Source of the DNA: CBDANO01 sp965197665
Lineage (GTDB): Bacteria; Chloroflexota; Dehalococcoidia; Lucifugimonadales; UBA3495
Assembly: GCA_965197665.1 (NCBI GenBank)
Contig: CBDANO010000005.1
Span: 310,001-374,000 of the forward strand
DNA length: 64,000 nucleotides
Reading direction: 5' to 3'
The notes beneath the pieces are model-generated. The model was given only the letters and a program-made list of their open reading frames with translations. It did no database searches and was not told the origin of the DNA. A program made the translations under genes and the position numbers. Positions 61,017 to 64,000 of the stretch are shown in pieces. Position 1 is the first letter of the stretch. Each line of letters begins with the position of its first letter.

Positions 61017-62711
61017 CTAAGAGCTGGCGGCCCGGAAGTCCAGCACCCTCAGAGTTAGCTGCTCCTCCCCCTGCCAGTGGTCCCTGCTTACGGAATATAC
61101 CAGGTCCACGGCCGCCGTTCCTTCCACCCATCCTTCCGATTGATTGAACGCTAGAGCAGTCCACTTCCCGGCGCCGTCCGCTATCTTCAGCCGCAGATGC
61201 TGTTGGGCCCGGCCAACGCGGCGGGCCTCCAACACGCGAGCGCCGCGAGTCAAGAACGCCGGGCGGGGATAGTCTTGGCCAAAAGGCTCCAGTGTGGAGA
61301 GCCAACTCAGAGCATCGCCGCTCAGTTCCGCCAAACCTATTTCCGCGTCGATATCCAAAGCCGGACGTAAGTCCCACTCCTCCAACGCATTCCCGGCGAC
61401 GGAATTCAACCTCTCTTTCAAGGCGGGGAGGTTCTCGGTAGACACCGTAAATCCGGCGGCTTGAGAATGGCCCCCAAAGCGAAGGAACAGGTCCTGACAC
61501 TGGCTAAAGGCCGCAAAGATGTCGAATTCCGGAATGCTCCGGCCGCTGCCGACCGCGTAGTCGTTATCCACCGCCAGGGCCACCGCAGGGCGATGGTGGC
61601 TTTCAGCCAGCCGGCCTGCCACCAAGCCGGCGACACCGCGGGTAATGGCAGGACCCGAAACGAGCAGCACCGGAGGCAATGGACCGGCGTCGGCCCAGGC
61701 ACGGACTTCCTCGTTGGCTTGGGCCATAGCTTCATCGGTCACCTGCCGCCGCTGCTGGTTCAACGCCTCCAGCTTATCCGCCAAGGATTCGGCCTCCTGG
61801 GTCGACTTGGTGGTAAGCAGGCGGTAACTTTCCAAAGCGTGACTCATCCGACCGGCGGCGTTGAGTCGAGGCGCCAATTGGTAGGCAACGACTTCCGCGC
61901 TAAGAAACTCTCCCAAAACGCCGGCCCGGCGGTACATGGCTTGTAGCCCCGGACGACGGGTGCGGGCCATTTCCGCTATTCCTTCCGCCACCAGGTACCG
62001 GTTCTCGTCCAGCATCGGCACTAGGTCGGCGATGGTGCCCAAGGCGGCCAACTCCAGCAGGCTTCGGTCCCAAGGCTGCCCGAAGAAGTCGTGGACCCCC
62101 TGCACCAGCTTGAAAGCTAGTCCGGCCCCGCACAGAGAGTGGAAGGGGTAGCCGCCGCCCGGAAGCTTGGGGTTGATGATTGCGGCGGCGTCCGGGAGCG
62201 CCGTTTGGGGCAGATGGTGGTCGGTAATGATTACGTCCGCGCCCAACCGCTTGGCGTGGTGCACTTCGTCGTAGGCGGTTACTCCACAGTCCACGGTGAC
62301 GATCAGGCTTACGCCCTGGTCGACCAATCGCTCGACGGCCGAATTCGAGAGGCCGTGGCCCTCTTCCGTGCGGTGGGGCAAATAAGGGATGACCCGGATG
62401 CCGAAGGGCTCCAAACCTTCGGCAATGACAGCTGAACCGGTCACGCCGTCTACGTCGAAATCCCCAAAGACGCCCACTTGTTCTTGCCGGTCTATTGCCC
62501 GGAATATCCTGGAGAGCGCTAGGTCCATTCCAGCCAAGCGCAAAGGATCGTAGGGCAAACTCCGGGGTGGATGGAGGAAGACGCGCAGCTTATCGGCAGT
62601 GTCGATGTTGCGCCGGACCAACAGCTTGACTATGGCTGAAGGAAGGTCGGGAGGCAGGGAATGGTCAACGGCGGGAGGCGGGAGGTCCCATCGTTTTGCG
62701 CCGCCCTCCAT
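61017..62711 (-). CDS. recJ: Single-stranded-DNA-specific exonuclease RecJ
   Basis: RecJ degrades single-stranded DNA 5' to 3' in recombination and mismatch repair. The 564-residue DHH-superfamily protein has GVFGDFDVDGVTGSAV, IVTVDCGVTAYDEV and the DHH motif in VIITDHHLPQ. The DHHA1 part has RFGGHSQAAGFTVS. The C-terminal OB-fold domain (ending LRVLDFRAAS) is present. The ATG lies 11 bases after the stop of fabF copy 2, and the two are probably one transcript. Confidence 0.96.
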   Translation of the reverse strand: MEGGAKRWDLPPPAVDHSLPPDLPSAIVKLLVRRNIDTADKLRVFLHPPRSLPYDPLRLAGMDLALSRIFRAIDRQEQVGVFGDFDVDGVTGSAVIAEGLEPFGIRVIPYLPHRTEEGHGLSNSAVERLVDQGVSLIVTVDCGVTAYDEVHHAKRLGADVIITDHHLPQTALPDAAAIINPKLPGGGYPFHSLCGAGLAFKLVQGVHDFFGQPWDRSLLELAALGTIADLVPMLDENRYLVAEGIAEMARTRRPGLQAMYRRAGVLGEFLSAEVVAYQLAPRLNAAGRMSHALESYRLLTTKSTQEAESLADKLEALNQQRRQVTDEAMAQANEEVRAWADAGPLPPVLLVSGPAITRGVAGLVAGRLAESHHRPAVALAVDNDYAVGSGRSIPEFDIFAAFSQCQDLFLRFGGHSQAAGFTVSTENLPALKERLNSVAGNALEEWDLRPALDIDAEIGLAELSGDALSWLSTLEPFGQDYPRPAFLTRGARVLEARRVGRAQQHLRLKIADGAGKWTALAFNQSEGWVEGTAAVDLVYSVSRDHWQGEEQLTLRVLDFRAASS

Positions 62712-62722
62712 AGCCGGCGGCT

Positions 62723-63982
62723 TCAGTCGCCCATGTCGGGGTTAGCAAAGACCAGCACCGAATTGTGGCCGCCAAACCCGAAGGAATTACTCATAACCAC
62801 GTTGAGGGGCGCGGAGCGGGCTTGATTTGGCGTGTAGTCCAAATCGCACTCCGGGTCAGGTTCCGCCAAGTTGGTGGTGGGCGGAACAACGCCATGTTGC
62901 ATGGCCATCAAGCAGACGGCAGCTTCCAACGCTCCGCCGGAACCAAGGAGGTGCCCGGTCATAGACTTGCTGGAGCTGATGGGGATACGATAAGCGTCCT
63001 CCCCCAGCGCCAGCTTGATGGCTTTGGTCTCTTGGCGGTCGTTCAAAGGAGTGGACGTTCCGTGAGCGTTGAGGTAATCGACGTCAGATGGACCGAGGCC
63101 CGAGGCCCGCAGCGCTATTTTCATTGCCTTGGCCGCGCTTTCCCCGGTCGGCCCCGGCTCGGTCAGGTGATGGGCATCGGAAGTGGCGGCGTAACCGCGC
63201 AGCTCCGCCAACACCGGTACCCCCCGCCGTTCGGCGCTGTCCCGGCTCTCCAGCACCAGAACAGCGGCGCCTTCGCCAATTACGAAACCGTCGCGTTCCA
63301 AGTCGAAGGGCCTGCTGGCCCGCTTCGGGTCCTCGTTGAATCTAGACAGGGCCCGCAAGGCGTTGAATCCGGCGACGGTAACCGGATAGATTGGCGCCTC
63401 GCTGCCCCCGGCAAGAACCACTTCCTGCTGGCCCCGGCGTATCATTTCCCACCCTTGCCCCAAGGCGTCGGCGCCACTGGAGCAGGACGACACCAAACAG
63501 TAGTTGGCGCCCATGGCCCCGGTGACCATCGACACTTGGGCGGAGGCCATATCCGCCAGCATCATCGGGATGAGAAAGGGGCTGACCCGCTTGGGGCCGC
63601 GCTGGCTGAGCACCTGGAATTGTTGGGAGAGGGTAATGATGCCGCCGATGCCGCTCCCAACAATAACCCCTATTTGGTAAGGGTCGGCGCTCTCCGGGGA
63701 CAACCGGGCCTGCCGGCATGCTTCCTTAGCGGCAACTGCGGCAAACTGAGCGAAGCGGTCCATGCGTCGAGCGTCTTTCCGCTCCAAGTAGTCCTCGGCG
63801 TCAAACCCCTTCACCTCGGCGGCGAACCTAGTGTCGAAACCTTCCGTGTCGAAGGCCGTTATGAAGTCGACTCCCGATCTCCCCTCGGCCACGCCGTTCC
63901 AGGTGGACGCCGTATCCAAGCCCAAAGGACTCACTACTCCGACACCGGTAACAAATACGCGCCGGTTGTAGTCGTCAGCCAT
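62723..63982 (-). CDS. fabF: Beta-ketoacyl-[acyl-carrier-protein] synthase II (FabF), copy 2
   Basis: This 419-residue condensing enzyme of fatty acid elongation has VFVTGVGVVSPLGLDTASTW, the nucleophile in YCLVSSCSSGADALG, and histidines in NAHGTSTPLND and KSMTGHLLGSGGALEAA. It ends NVVMSNSFGFGGHNSVL. The start ATG has GAGGT about nine bases upstream. It is the second fabF in the window. A carrier protein gene often lies upstream of fabF, but the window ends 18 bases beyond its start, so this cannot be seen. recJ follows directly. Confidence 0.96.
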   Translation of the reverse strand: MADDYNRRVFVTGVGVVSPLGLDTASTWNGVAEGRSGVDFITAFDTEGFDTRFAAEVKGFDAEDYLERKDARRMDRFAQFAAVAAKEACRQARLSPESADPYQIGVIVGSGIGGIITLSQQFQVLSQRGPKRVSPFLIPMMLADMASAQVSMVTGAMGANYCLVSSCSSGADALGQGWEMIRRGQQEVVLAGGSEAPIYPVTVAGFNALRALSRFNEDPKRASRPFDLERDGFVIGEGAAVLVLESRDSAERRGVPVLAELRGYAATSDAHHLTEPGPTGESAAKAMKIALRASGLGPSDVDYLNAHGTSTPLNDRQETKAIKLALGEDAYRIPISSSKSMTGHLLGSGGALEAAVCLMAMQHGVVPPTTNLAEPDPECDLDYTPNQARSAPLNVVMSNSFGFGGHNSVLVFANPDMGD

Positions 63983-64000
63983 GTTCAGGCAACCTCATTC

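Overview
The window reads as a GC-rich chromosome segment from an environmental bacterium, most plausibly a Chloroflexota member of the SAR202/Dehalococcoidia type. That placement is inferred from gene content, not from a marker phylogeny. The clues are a coenzyme F420 biosynthesis set (cofG, cofH, cofD, cofC), two luciferase-like flavin/F420 oxidoreductases, an archaeal-type FBP aldolase/phosphatase, and many TTG/GTG starts. A 271-nt large-type SRP RNA with an Alu domain is also present, as in Gram-positive-like lineages.

Layout. 1-19 kb is mostly housekeeping and cofactor metabolism on the minus strand. It holds the 3' part of aspS (plus strand), a luciferase-like oxidoreductase, fbp, a zinc-ribbon/TPR membrane protein, and the F420 block cofG-cofH-cofD-cofC followed by an F420-type oxidoreductase and fabI. 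Further on are ruvB, fabF, folC, an NDUFA9-like protein, a MocA-like protein and an XdhC-family protein. 19-30 kb holds a HicB-like antitoxin fused to an extra N-terminal domain with a nonsense-broken hicA behind it, a class I amidotransferase, gyrA, a flavin reductase, a BtuF-like protein, an MFS carrier, and an asparaginase/HpcH-aldolase pair. 29.6-33 kb holds a metallophosphoesterase, tRNA-Lys(CUU), an NHL propeller protein with a double-CDGSH Fe-S protein, a small lipoprotein and tRNA-Leu(UAG).

33-40 kb is accessory. A Mrr-nuclease/helicase/N6-methyltransferase restriction locus has been split by a decayed IS3-family element and has lost its helicase core. It is followed by a higBA toxin-antitoxin pair and a DUF1801/SRPBCC pair. 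40.8-46 kb carries a SulP anion transporter and a circularly permuted ATP-grasp / alpha-E / transglutaminase cluster on the plus strand. 46-52 kb has malate synthase G and an acyl-adenylating / carrier / acyltransferase fusion protein. 52-56 kb has two oligopeptide ABC ATPases followed by lepA. 56-64 kb has a DinB-like protein, galU, the SRP RNA with its own promoter, rsmA-ispE-lgt, and recJ with a second fabF.

Functional links. fabI, two fabF genes and the acyl-activating fusion belong to fatty acid and phospholipid synthesis. The cof genes would supply the cofactor for the neighbouring F420-type oxidoreductase. lgt would lipidate proteins such as the small lipoprotein at 32.6 kb. No prophage, CRISPR array or rRNA operon was seen. 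The most notable non-routine items are the broken HicBA-like locus with its fused antitoxin, the IS-gutted restriction system, the large SRP RNA that overlaps the apparent rsmA start, and a four-copy 13-bp repeat in a divergent promoter region.
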